From: Streptomyces sp. CC0208
GTDB taxonomy: Bacteria; Actinomycetota; Actinomycetes; Streptomycetales; Streptomycetaceae
NCBI RefSeq assembly: GCF_003443735.1
Contig: NZ_CP031969.1
Location: 4,402,001-4,466,000, forward strand
Reading direction: 5' to 3'
Length of the DNA: 64,000 bases
The number at the start of each line of letters is the position of its first letter. Within the stretch, counting starts at the first letter, position 1. The notes below the pieces were generated by a model. The model was given only the letters and a program-made list of their open reading frames with translations, was not told where the DNA came from and searched no databases. This document shows, piece by piece, positions 16,646 through 25,345 of this stretch. The translations under genes were made by a program, and so were the position numbers.

Positions 16646-18181
16646 ATGAGTCTGTCACTGCGCTTCGCCGCCGGATCGCACAAAGGCATGATCCGGGAGG
16701 GCAACGAGGACTCCGGATACGCCGGGCCCCGCCTGCTCGCCATCGCCGACGGCATGGGCGGCGCCGCCGCCGGCGAGGTCGCCTCCTCCGAGGCCATCTC
16801 CACCATCGTCGCCCTCGACGACGACGTCCCCGGCTCCGACGTCCTCACCTCGCTCGGCGTGGCCGTCCAGCGCGCCAACGACCAGCTGCGCTCCATGGTC
16901 GAGGACGACCCCCAGCTCGAAGGCATGGGGACCACCCTGACCGCCCTGCTGTGGACGGGCCAGCGGCTCGGCCTCGTGCACGTCGGCGACTCGCGCGCGT
17001 ACCTGCTGCGCGACGGTGTCCTCACGCAGATCACGCAGGACCACACCTGGGTGCAGCGCCTGGTCGACGAGGGCCGCATCACCGAGGAAGAGGCCACCAC
17101 CCACCCCCAACGCTCCCTGCTGATGCGGGCGTTGGGCAGCGGCGAACACGTCGAGCCCGACCTCTCCATCCGCGAGGTCCGCGCCGGCGACCGCTACCTG
17201 ATCTGCTCCGACGGCCTCTCCGGCGTGGTCTCCCACCAGACCCTGGAAGACACCCTCGCCAGCTATCAGGGCCCCCAGGAGACCGTGCAGGAGCTCATCC
17301 AGCTCGCGCTGCGCGGCGGCGGCCCCGACAACATCACGGTGATCGTGGCCGACGTCCTGGACCTGGACACCGGGGACACCCTCGCCGGGCAGCTCTCCGA
17401 CACCCCGGTCGTGGTCGGCGCGGTCGCCGAGAACCAGCACCAGCTGCACGACAACGGCATCATGCAGACCCCCGCGGGCCGCGCCTCCGGGCTCGGCCGC
17501 CAGGGCCACGGGCAGGGCGGGGGCGGCGACTTCGGGCCGTCCAACCCCTCCGACACCACCGGCTACGTCCCCGCGGGCAGCTTCGGCGACTACTCCGACG
17601 ACGACTTCGTCAAGCCCCGCAAGGGCCGCAAGTGGCTGAAGAGATCCTTCTACTCGGTCCTCGCGCTCGCCGTCATCGGCGGTGGCCTCTACGGCGGCTG
17701 GCGCTGGACGCAGACCCAGTACTACGTCGGCGTCAACGACGAACACGTGGCGCTGTACCGCGGCATCAGCCAGGACCTGGCGTGGGTCTCGCTCTCGAAG
17801 GTGTCCAAGGACCACCCCGAGATCGAACTCAAGTACCTGCCGCCGTACCAGCAGAAGTCGGTCGAGGGCACCATCGCCGAGGGCGACCTGAAGACGGCCC
17901 AGAAGAAGATCGACGAACTGGGCGTCCAGGCCTCCGCGTGCAAGAAGCAGGCCCAGGCGCAGGCCGCGGAGAGCAAGAAGAACTCCAAGACGGGCGAGGG
18001 CCAGGCCGGCGGCACCACGGGAACCACTCGGTCCTCCCTGACGTCAAAGGCCACACCGACCCCGACGAGCACGTCCTCCCCGTCCCCGAGCGCTTCCGCA
18101 TCCCCGACGCCCACTCCCACCCCCGGCCCCACTCTCTCGGACGAGGAGAAGCAGGTCGTCGGGAACTGCGGAACGCAGTAG
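16646..18181 (+). CDS. pstP: PstP: PP2C-type Ser/Thr phosphatase
   Basis: 511 residues. The PP2C domain (about 1-240) shows GMIREGNEDSGYAG, IADGMGGAAAGE, DGLSGVV and GGPDNITVIVAD, giving the metal-binding Asp set. A Gly-rich juxtamembrane region and one transmembrane helix near 335-355 precede an extracellular domain (YYVGVNDEHVALYRGI) and a Thr/Ser/Pro tail. It dephosphorylates PknA/PknB-type kinases and their substrates. The ATG at 16646 with GAGG upstream is chosen; MYPEP 10 codons earlier at 16616 is possible. It lies between fhaB and rodA in the usual actinobacterial order. Confidence 0.95.
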   Translation: MSLSLRFAAGSHKGMIREGNEDSGYAGPRLLAIADGMGGAAAGEVASSEAISTIVALDDDVPGSDVLTSLGVAVQRANDQLRSMVEDDPQLEGMGTTLTALLWTGQRLGLVHVGDSRAYLLRDGVLTQITQDHTWVQRLVDEGRITEEEATTHPQRSLLMRALGSGEHVEPDLSIREVRAGDRYLICSDGLSGVVSHQTLEDTLASYQGPQETVQELIQLALRGGGPDNITVIVADVLDLDTGDTLAGQLSDTPVVVGAVAENQHQLHDNGIMQTPAGRASGLGRQGHGQGGGGDFGPSNPSDTTGYVPAGSFGDYSDDDFVKPRKGRKWLKRSFYSVLALAVIGGGLYGGWRWTQTQYYVGVNDEHVALYRGISQDLAWVSLSKVSKDHPEIELKYLPPYQQKSVEGTIAEGDLKTAQKKIDELGVQASACKKQAQAQAAESKKNSKTGEGQAGGTTGTTRSSLTSKATPTPTSTSSPSPSASASPTPTPTPGPTLSDEEKQVVGNCGTQ

Positions 18182-18208
18182 GCAAGCCGTGAGAGGCCCT
18201 GGCACACG

Positions 18209-19663
18209 ATGAGCAGCAGTACTTCGAACACGTCGACGCACCACACGTCCACGATCGGCGCGATCGGCGCTCCCAGCCGTCGCAACACCGAGCTGGCGCT
18301 GCTGGTGTTCGCCGTCCTCATCCCGGTCTTCGCCTACGCCAACGTGGGCCTGGCCATCAACGACCAGGTCCCGGCCGGGCTGTTGAGCTACGGCCTGGGC
18401 CTCGGTCTCCTGGCCGGCGTCGCCCATCTCGTCGTACGCAAGTTCGCCCCGTACGCGGACCCGCTGATGCTGCCGCTGGCCACCCTGCTCAACGGCCTCG
18501 GACTCGTCGCCATCTGGCGCCTCGACCAGTCCAAGCTGCTCCAGCAACTCCATGTCGCCGGCGGCAAGGCCACCAACCAGCTGATCTACACGGCGATGGG
18601 CATCGCCCTGTTCGCCGTCGTCCTGGTCTTCCTCAAGGACCACCGGGTCCTGCAGCGCTACACCTACATCTCCATGGTCGGCGCGCTGGTCCTGCTGCTC
18701 CTCCCGCTGGTCCCGGGCCTCGGCGCCAACATCACCTACGGCGCCAAGATCTGGATCCAGGTCGGCAGCTTCACCATCCAGCCCGGTGAGTTCGCCAAGA
18801 TCGTGCTCGCGGTGTTCTTCGCCGGCTACCTCATGGTCAAGCGCGACGCCCTGGCCCTCGCCAGCCGCCGCTTCATGGGCCTCTACCTGCCGCGCGGCCG
18901 CGACCTCGGTCCGATCATCGTCGTCTGGATGATCTCGATCCTCATCCTCGTGTTCGAGACCGACCTCGGTACCTCGCTGCTGTTCTTCGGAATGTTCATC
19001 ATCATGCTGTACGTCGCCACCGAGCGGACCAGCTGGATCGTCTTCGGTCTGCTGATGTCCGCCGCCGGTGCCGTCGGCGTGGCCAGCTTCGAGCCGCACG
19101 TCCAGACCCGTGTCCAGGCCTGGCTCGACCCGATGCGCGAGTACACGCTGAGCCGCAACCCGAACGGCGACGGCATGGTCCACTCCGAACAGGCCATGCA
19201 GGCCCTGTGGGCCTTCGGCTCCGGCGGCACCCTCGGCACCGGCTGGGGCCAGGGCCACTCCGAGCTGATCCGCTTCGCCGCCAACTCCGACTTCATCCTC
19301 GCCACCTTCGGCGAGGAACTGGGCCTGGCCGGCCTCATGGCGATCCTGCTGATCTACGGCCTGATCGTGGAGCGCGGCGTCCGCACCGCCCTCGCCGCCC
19401 GCGACCCCTTCGGCAAGCTCCTCGCCATCGGCCTGTCCGGCGCCTTCGCGCTCCAGGTCTTCGTGGTGGCCGGCGGTGTGATGGGCCTGATCCCGCTCAC
19501 CGGTATGACGATGCCCTTCCTGGCCTACGGCGGCTCCTCCGTCATCGCCAACTGGGCCCTCATCGGCATCCTGATCAGAATCAGCGACACCGCACGCCGC
19601 CCGGCGCCCGCCCCCGCCCCCAGCCCCGACGCCGAGATGACCCAGGTGGTCCGCCCGTCATGA
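18209..19663 (+). CDS. rodA: RodA/FtsW-family SEDS peptidoglycan polymerase
   Basis: 484 residues with about ten to twelve hydrophobic helices. SEDS landmarks are visible: QPGEFAKIVLAVFFAGYL, the catalytic-Asp loop FETDLGTSLLFFG, and GMTMPFLAYGGSS near the C-terminus. It is the glycosyltransferase that partners the class B PBP encoded immediately downstream. The ATG at 18209 starts a Ser/Thr-rich cytoplasmic leader. The stop overlaps the pbpA start (ATGA), so the two partners are translationally coupled. Confidence 0.95.
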   Translation: MSSSTSNTSTHHTSTIGAIGAPSRRNTELALLVFAVLIPVFAYANVGLAINDQVPAGLLSYGLGLGLLAGVAHLVVRKFAPYADPLMLPLATLLNGLGLVAIWRLDQSKLLQQLHVAGGKATNQLIYTAMGIALFAVVLVFLKDHRVLQRYTYISMVGALVLLLLPLVPGLGANITYGAKIWIQVGSFTIQPGEFAKIVLAVFFAGYLMVKRDALALASRRFMGLYLPRGRDLGPIIVVWMISILILVFETDLGTSLLFFGMFIIMLYVATERTSWIVFGLLMSAAGAVGVASFEPHVQTRVQAWLDPMREYTLSRNPNGDGMVHSEQAMQALWAFGSGGTLGTGWGQGHSELIRFAANSDFILATFGEELGLAGLMAILLIYGLIVERGVRTALAARDPFGKLLAIGLSGAFALQVFVVAGGVMGLIPLTGMTMPFLAYGGSSVIANWALIGILIRISDTARRPAPAPAPSPDAEMTQVVRPS

Positions 19664-21132
19664 ACAAGCCCCTGCGCCGGATCGCGATCTTCTGCGGTCT
19701 CCTGGTCCTGGCCCTGCTCATCCGCGACAACTGGCTCCAGTACGTCAAGGCCGACAGCCTCCGGGAGGACCCGGACAACCGCCGTGTGCTCATCGCGCGG
19801 TATGCCACGCCCCGCGGCGACATCATCGTCGACGGCAAGGCCATCACCGGGCACGCCGAGACCACGTCGGGCGACTTCAAGTACAAGCGCACCTACAAGG
19901 ACGGCGCGATGTGGGCGCCCGTCACGGGCTTCGTCTCGCAGGCCTACGGCGCCACCCAGCTGGAGTCCATCGAGGACGGCATCCTCACCGGCACCGACGA
20001 CCGGCTCTTCTTCCGCAACACCCTCGACATGCTCACCGGCAAGCCGAAGGAGGGCGGCAACGTCGTCACCACCCTCAGCGCCGCCGCGCAGAAGGCCGCC
20101 TACGACGGTCTGAAGAAGCAGGGCGGCAAGGGCGCGGTCGCCGCCATCGAGCCCTCCACCGGCAAGATCCTGGCGCTGGCCTCCTACCCGTCGTACGACC
20201 CCTCCACGATCGCCGGCGGCAGCGACTCCGACGCCGAGGCCTGGAAGAAGATCGACAAGAAGAACAACCCCGACGACCCCTCGCTCAACCGGGCGCTGCG
20301 CGAGGTCTACCCGCCCGGCTCGACCTTCAAGGTCGTCACCGCGGCCGCCGCGCTGGAGAACGGCCTGTACAAGTCGGCCGACGAGCAGACAGACTCCCCG
20401 CTGCCGTGGACCATGCCGGGCACCACGACCCAGCTGAAGAACGAGGGCAACATCCCCTGCAAGAACGCCACCATGCGGGTCGCCCTCCAGTACTCCTGCA
20501 ACACCGTCTTCGGCAAGATCGGCTCCGACCTCGAGAACGCGAAGATGCTCGAAGAGGCCAAGAAGTTCGGCTTCACCGAGGAGCAGTTCACACCGGTCCG
20601 CTCCAGCGCGTCGGTCTTCTCCGACGACATGAACAAGTCGCAGACCGCGCTGTCCTCCATCGGCCAGTACAACACCGCCGCGACGCCGCTCCAGATGGCC
20701 ATGGTCGCCTCCGCCGTCGCCAACAACGGCACCCTGATGAAGCCGTACATGGTCGACTCCCTCCAGGCCCCGAACGTGGACACCCTGGAGAAGACCGAGC
20801 CGGAGAAGATGAGCGAGCCGCTGTCCCCGGAGAACGCCCAGATCCTCCAGTCGATGATGGAGACGGTCGTCCAGAAGGGCACCGGCACGACGGCCCAGAT
20901 CCAGGGCGTCACCGTCGGCGGCAAGACCGGTACCGCCCAGCACGGCGAGAACAACAGCAAGAACCCGTACGCCTGGTTCATCTCGTACGCCAAGGTCGGC
21001 GACAGCGCCCCGGTCGCGGTCGCGGTGGTCGTCCAGGACGACAACGCGGTCCGCGAGAACATCTCCGGCAGCGGTCTCGCGGCGCCCATCGCCAAGAGCG
21101 TCATGGAGGCGGTCATCGACTCCAAGAAGTGA
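19660..21132 (+). CDS. pbpA: PbpA: class B penicillin-binding protein
   Basis: 490 residues. An N-terminal membrane anchor (RRIAIFCGLLVLALLIRDNWL) and pedestal domain precede the transpeptidase with all three active-site boxes: STFK in YPPGSTFKVV, SCN in QYSCNTVFG, and KTG in VGGKTGTAQ. It cross-links peptidoglycan made by the coupled RodA partner. The ATG at 19660 overlaps the rodA stop by four bases. In actinobacteria this protein is a target of the neighbouring PknB kinase and PstP phosphatase, so local regulation by phosphorylation is likely. Confidence 0.95.
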   Translation: MNKPLRRIAIFCGLLVLALLIRDNWLQYVKADSLREDPDNRRVLIARYATPRGDIIVDGKAITGHAETTSGDFKYKRTYKDGAMWAPVTGFVSQAYGATQLESIEDGILTGTDDRLFFRNTLDMLTGKPKEGGNVVTTLSAAAQKAAYDGLKKQGGKGAVAAIEPSTGKILALASYPSYDPSTIAGGSDSDAEAWKKIDKKNNPDDPSLNRALREVYPPGSTFKVVTAAAALENGLYKSADEQTDSPLPWTMPGTTTQLKNEGNIPCKNATMRVALQYSCNTVFGKIGSDLENAKMLEEAKKFGFTEEQFTPVRSSASVFSDDMNKSQTALSSIGQYNTAATPLQMAMVASAVANNGTLMKPYMVDSLQAPNVDTLEKTEPEKMSEPLSPENAQILQSMMETVVQKGTGTTAQIQGVTVGGKTGTAQHGENNSKNPYAWFISYAKVGDSAPVAVAVVVQDDNAVRENISGSGLAAPIAKSVMEAVIDSKK

Positions 21133-21301
21133 CCCCGCTCACGTCGCCTTCACATCGGTGCACGTTGCGATACCGGTCCTGTATCGGGTGACGCACTTGG
21201 CCAGGTCACACAAAGCTAGCCGGGTACGGTAGGCCCGGAGTGCAGCCTCCGACCGCACACACGTGCCGGTCGGGACCGACGGAGAGGGCTGGTAGGAAGC
21301 T

Positions 21302-23293
21302 ATGGAAGAGCCGCGTCGCCTCGGCGGCCGGTACGAGCTGGGCCAGGTGCTCGGCCGTGGTGGCATGGCGGAGGTCTACCTCGCCATGGACACGCGCCTC
21401 GGCCGCACGGTGGCGGTGAAGACGCTGCGCGCGGACCTCGCACGCGATCCGTCCTTCCAGGCCCGGTTCCGCCGGGAGGCCCAGTCGGCCGCCTCGCTCA
21501 ACCATCCCGCGATCGTGGCGGTCTACGACACGGGCGAGGACTACATCGACGGGGTCTCGATCCCGTACATCGTCATGGAGTACGTCGACGGCTCCACGCT
21601 CCGCGAGCTGCTGCACTCCGGCCGCAAGCTGCTGCCGGAGCGCTCCCTGGAGATGACCATCGGGATCCTCCAGGCGCTGGAGTACTCGCACCGCAGCGGG
21701 ATCGTCCACCGGGACATCAAGCCGGCCAACGTCATGCTCACGCGCAACGGCCAGGTCAAGGTCATGGACTTCGGCATCGCCCGCGCCATGGGCGACTCCG
21801 GCATGACCATGACCCAGACGTCCGCGGTGATCGGCACCGCCCAGTACCTCTCCCCTGAGCAGGCCAAGGGCGAGCAGGTCGACGCGAGGTCCGACCTCTA
21901 CTCCACCGGCTGTCTCCTCTACGAGCTGCTGACGGTCCGGCCGCCCTTCGTGGGTGACTCCCCGGTGGCCGTCGCGTACCAGCACGTACGCGAGGAGGCG
22001 CAGCCCCCGTCGGTCTTCGACCCCGAGATCACGCCCGAGATGGACGCCATCGTCCTGCGGGCCCTGGTCAAGGACCCGAACTACCGCTACCAGTCGGCCG
22101 ACGAGATGCGCGCCGACATCGAGGCCTGCCTCGACGGCCAGCCGGTCGCGGCCACCTCGGCGATGGGCTCGGTCGGCTACGGCGGCTACCCGGACGACCA
22201 GGCGACCACGGCCCTGCGCTCCGACGCCGGCGCCACCACCATGCTGCCCCCCATGAGCCCGGACGACGGCGGCTTCGGCTACGACGACCGCCCCGACCGG
22301 CGCCGCCAGAAGAAGTCGAACACCTCGACGATCCTGCTCGTGGTGGCGGGCATCCTGGTGCTCGTCGGCGCGATCCTGATCGGCAAGTGGATCTTCAGCG
22401 GCGGCGGCGCGGGCAACGACCAGGTCACCGTGCCGAACCTCGTCAACCAGAAGCAGGACGACGCCACCAGACAACTGGGCAACGTCGACCTGAAGCTCGG
22501 CGAGGTCACGCAGAAACCGTGCGAGAACACGGCCAAGGGCAACGTCTGCGAGCAGAACCCGACCGGCGGCACCAAGGTCGACAAGAACTCCACCGTCAGC
22601 ATCGTGGTGTCCACCGGGGCACCCAAGGTGGCCGTCCCCAGTGTCCTCGGCCTGGACGTCGACAAGGCCACGGAGACACTGCAGGACGACCAGTACCAGT
22701 TCGTCGTCAAGACCAAGAAGCAGGTGTCCACCGAGGAGCCGGGCACCGTCCTGGACCAGGACCCGAGACTGGGCGCGGAGGTGGAGAAGGGTTCCACCGT
22801 CACCCTCACCATCGCCAAGGCCGAGGCGAAGTCCACGGTCCCGAACGTCGTCGACCGGTCCTGTGATGAGGCCAGGGCGCAGATGCAGGCGAACAACCTC
22901 GTCGGCAACTGCACCGAGGTCGAGACCGATGACACCAACAAGATCAACAAGGTCATCTCGACCACACCGCAAGCCGGCACCCAGGTCGACAAGAACTCGT
23001 CGGTCAACATCCAGATCGGCAAGCCGAAGGACAAGACCGAGGTCCCGGACGTCAGGGGCCGCACGGTCGCCCAGGCCAAGCAGATCCTCAACAACGCCGG
23101 CTTCACGAACATCCAGTTCGCGAACGGCAGCGACCAGAGCGACACCGCGCTCGTGGCCCAGCAGGACCCGGGCGGGGGCAGCGAGGTCGACAACCCGGGC
23201 GGCACCCAGATCAACCTCACCACGGTGAGCGTCGGCAACGGCAACAACGGCGGCAACAACGGCGGAGGCTTCTTCGGAGGCGGGACCGGCTAG
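21302..23293 (+). CDS. pknB: PknB: PASTA-domain Ser/Thr protein kinase
   Basis: 663 residues. The kinase domain (about 8-270) has a glycine loop (LGRGGMAEVY), catalytic Lys (VAVKTL), HRDIKPAN, DFGIA and SPEQA. One transmembrane helix near 341-363 is followed by four extracellular PASTA repeats to about 655, each starting with a VPNL/VPSV/VPNV/VPDV-like motif, and a short Gly/Asn-rich end. PASTA domains sense muropeptides or lipid II and the kinase controls growth and division. The 169 bases after pbpA probably carry its own promoter. ATG at 21302 follows GGTAGGAAGCT. A strong terminator follows at 23317. Confidence 0.96.
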   Translation: MEEPRRLGGRYELGQVLGRGGMAEVYLAMDTRLGRTVAVKTLRADLARDPSFQARFRREAQSAASLNHPAIVAVYDTGEDYIDGVSIPYIVMEYVDGSTLRELLHSGRKLLPERSLEMTIGILQALEYSHRSGIVHRDIKPANVMLTRNGQVKVMDFGIARAMGDSGMTMTQTSAVIGTAQYLSPEQAKGEQVDARSDLYSTGCLLYELLTVRPPFVGDSPVAVAYQHVREEAQPPSVFDPEITPEMDAIVLRALVKDPNYRYQSADEMRADIEACLDGQPVAATSAMGSVGYGGYPDDQATTALRSDAGATTMLPPMSPDDGGFGYDDRPDRRRQKKSNTSTILLVVAGILVLVGAILIGKWIFSGGGAGNDQVTVPNLVNQKQDDATRQLGNVDLKLGEVTQKPCENTAKGNVCEQNPTGGTKVDKNSTVSIVVSTGAPKVAVPSVLGLDVDKATETLQDDQYQFVVKTKKQVSTEEPGTVLDQDPRLGAEVEKGSTVTLTIAKAEAKSTVPNVVDRSCDEARAQMQANNLVGNCTEVETDDTNKINKVISTTPQAGTQVDKNSSVNIQIGKPKDKTEVPDVRGRTVAQAKQILNNAGFTNIQFANGSDQSDTALVAQQDPGGGSEVDNPGGTQINLTTVSVGNGNNGGNNGGGFFGGGTG

Positions 23294-23316
23294 CCGCACG
23301 CACCACTCCGTCCAGA

Positions 23317-23358
23317 GACGAAGCCCCGCCGCCCCTCACAGGGCGACGGGGCTTCGTC
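23317..23358 (+). terminator. pknB terminator hairpin
   Basis: GACGAAGCCCCGCCGCCC pairs across CTCACA with GGGCGACGGGGCTTCGTC. The stem is long and GC-rich with one mismatch pair region. It closes the fhaA-pknB array. Confidence 0.85.
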
Positions 23359-23496
23359 ATGGCGACCCGCGCCCGTCCGTCGGCGTGTTCGCATACCGAT
23401 CGTGTCTTCCTATATGCCGACTCGTTGATCCATTCGGGTGGGGTGCCGAAGCTCTGCCCTGGCCATGGAGCCATGCCTCCACCGGAAGGGCAGAAC

Positions 23497-24528
23497 ATGA
23501 TCAACGAATCGGCGCTGCTGGAATCCCAGAGCCTGCGCAACAGCGTCCTGGAACGCACGGACGTACTCGACAGGGTCAAGGCACTGTCACTGCTGCCGGA
23601 CGGGATGCATGTGACTACGGCGATGGTGGCGACGTACTTCGGCGTAGGTCTCGAAGCGATCAAATCGCTCGTCAAGGATCATCGGACAGAGCTGGAGGCG
23701 AACGGCTACCAGCTGCTGGCCGGCGAAGAACTGAGGTCCTTCAAGAACCTCAGTGGCCTCCAGTCACACACGCGCTCCCTCGCCATCTTCTCCCGCCGAG
23801 CCGTCCTCAACGTCGCCATGCTCCTCCGCGACAGCGAAGTCGCACGTCAGGTGCGTATGTACCTCCTGGACATGGAGTACCTGGCCCGCACCCAGCCTGT
23901 GGATAACCCCGTCCACAGGGAAACCGTCTCCCTCGACGACCGCATCGACCAACGCATCACCCACATCCTCGGCAAGACCGTCGTACCGATGTTCAACGCC
24001 CTGATCGAAACATCAGGCGAGCACCGCAAGGAACTGATCGCCCTGCGCGCAGGAGTCCAGCGCATCGAACGACGTCTCCACCAGCACCACACCCGCCTGC
24101 AACGACTCGAAGGCGTACGGGACGACCGGCCCACCGTCGGCGTCATGGCCGCCATGGACGCCATGAACGGCCGCAGGTTCGAGCACCACATCGCCAAACT
24201 GCTGCACCGGGACGGCTGCACCGACGTCGTCGTACAGGGCGGTCGCGGGGACCGGGGTGTCGACATCATCGGTCTCACTGCCGCCGGACAACGGCTCGTC
24301 GTGCAGTGCAAGAGGTTCGCGCCCTACCTCAACATCACCAGCCCGGAGGTCCAGAAGTTCGTCGGAGCGGCGAAGGTTCTCCACAACGCGGATGTGGCCC
24401 TCTACGTGGCGACCTGCCCCTTCACCCCTGAGGCCCTGAGCATCGCCGCCGAGACCGGGATCACCGTCGTACACCGTGGGCTGCTGGAGGAGTGGAGCGC
24501 CGGGGAACCGCTGGAAGTCCTGGAGTAG
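23497..24528 (+). CDS. Mrr-like restriction-endonuclease-fold protein with N-terminal putative DNA-binding domain
   Basis: 343 residues. The C-terminal ~115 residues are a PD-(D/E)xK Mrr-type nuclease: FEHHIAKLLHRDGC, GGRGDRGVDIIG (Asp) and LVVQCKRF (Q-x-K). The N-terminal ~130 residues (MHVTTAMVATYFGVGLEAIKSLVKDHR...) look like a phage regulatory/KilA- or Rha-type domain. The middle ~80 residues are helical and charged. Mrr-like proteins cut modified or foreign DNA. No methyltransferase or helicase partner is nearby, so it may be a solitary type IV-like or housekeeping nuclease. ATG at 23497 follows GAAGGGCAG. A perfect DnaA box occurs inside the gene at 23898-23906. Two terminators isolate it. 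Confidence 0.8.
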   Translation: MINESALLESQSLRNSVLERTDVLDRVKALSLLPDGMHVTTAMVATYFGVGLEAIKSLVKDHRTELEANGYQLLAGEELRSFKNLSGLQSHTRSLAIFSRRAVLNVAMLLRDSEVARQVRMYLLDMEYLARTQPVDNPVHRETVSLDDRIDQRITHILGKTVVPMFNALIETSGEHRKELIALRAGVQRIERRLHQHHTRLQRLEGVRDDRPTVGVMAAMDAMNGRRFEHHIAKLLHRDGCTDVVVQGGRGDRGVDIIGLTAAGQRLVVQCKRFAPYLNITSPEVQKFVGAAKVLHNADVALYVATCPFTPEALSIAAETGITVVHRGLLEEWSAGEPLEVLE

Positions 24529-24547
24529 GCACGGCCCCGACGCAAAG

Positions 24548-24586
24548 AGGCCCGAAGCCGCAAGAGCAAGTTGCGGCTTCGGGCCT
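24548..24586. terminator. bidirectional terminator between nuclease and sortase genes
   Basis: AGGCCCGAAGCCGCAA and its exact complement are separated by GAGCAAG. The structure lies between two convergent genes, so it can serve both. Confidence 0.85.
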
Positions 24587-24594
24587 CCGTCATG

Positions 24595-25332
24595 CTAGGT
24601 CAGTTCCTTCGGCGGCGTCCGCTCGTTGTCCACCTTCTCGGTGCGGACCAGTTCTCCCCACACCACGTACCGGTACCGCGAGGTATACACCGGCGTGCAC
24701 GTCGTCAGCGTGATGTAGTGGCCGGCCTTCTTCTTGCCGGACTCCTTGGGGATCCGGCCGAGCACCTTGACGTTGTACTTCGAGGTCTCGGGCAGGACGG
24801 CGTAGACCTTGTAGACGTACCACTCGTCCTTGGTCTCGAAGACGATCGGGTCGCCCTTCTTGACCTTGTCGATGTTGTGGAACTTCGCGCCGTGGCCGTC
24901 CCGGTGGGCGGCGAGGGCGAAGTTGCCGCTCTTGCCGCTGGTGGGGAGCGTGGCCTTGACGGGGTCGGTGTAGTAGCCGGCGACGCCATCGTTGAGGATC
25001 TTCGTCGAGGTGCCCTTCTCGACCAGGACCTCGCCGTTCCTCATCGCGGGGACGTGCAGGAAGCCGATGCCGTTCTTGGTGTCCAGCGCACCGGGACCGC
25101 CCGTGGTCCGCTCGGTCCAGGCGTCACGCACCTTGTCTGCCTGTTTGTCCGCCGCGCGGTCGGCGACGACGTTCGTCCACCACAGCGAGTAGACGACGAA
25201 CAGGCCGAGCACCAGGCCTGCGGTGATGAGGAGTTCACCGAAGAAGCTGACCGCCATGGCGATCCGGCCGGTGCCGCGGCGGCGCGGCGCGGGGCTGCCG
25301 GTGTTCTGCTCTTGCTCTGTGGTCGCTGCCAC
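24595..25332 (-). CDS. class E sortase
   Basis: 245 residues. A basic N-terminus and a transmembrane helix (about 28-52, ELLITAGLVLGLFVVYSLWW) anchor an extracellular sortase beta-barrel. The catalytic His is in LAAHRDGHG, the Cys in TLTTCTP (C212), and Arg about 7-9 residues later in SRYR. Class E enzymes of Streptomyces attach LAxTG proteins such as chaplins to the wall and matter for aerial growth. ATG at 25332. It lies 13 bases after the next sortase gene in the same direction, so the two are probably co-transcribed. Confidence 0.94.
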   Translation of the reverse strand: MAATTEQEQNTGSPAPRRRGTGRIAMAVSFFGELLITAGLVLGLFVVYSLWWTNVVADRAADKQADKVRDAWTERTTGGPGALDTKNGIGFLHVPAMRNGEVLVEKGTSTKILNDGVAGYYTDPVKATLPTSGKSGNFALAAHRDGHGAKFHNIDKVKKGDPIVFETKDEWYVYKVYAVLPETSKYNVKVLGRIPKESGKKKAGHYITLTTCTPVYTSRYRYVVWGELVRTEKVDNERTPPKELT

Positions 25333-25345
25333 TGATCATCTGCCC

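Noticed and set aside
24548..24586. Possible CRISPR or phage attachment repeat after the Mrr-like gene
   Set aside because: It is a single inverted repeat between convergent genes, best explained as a bidirectional terminator. No repeat-spacer array is present in the window.
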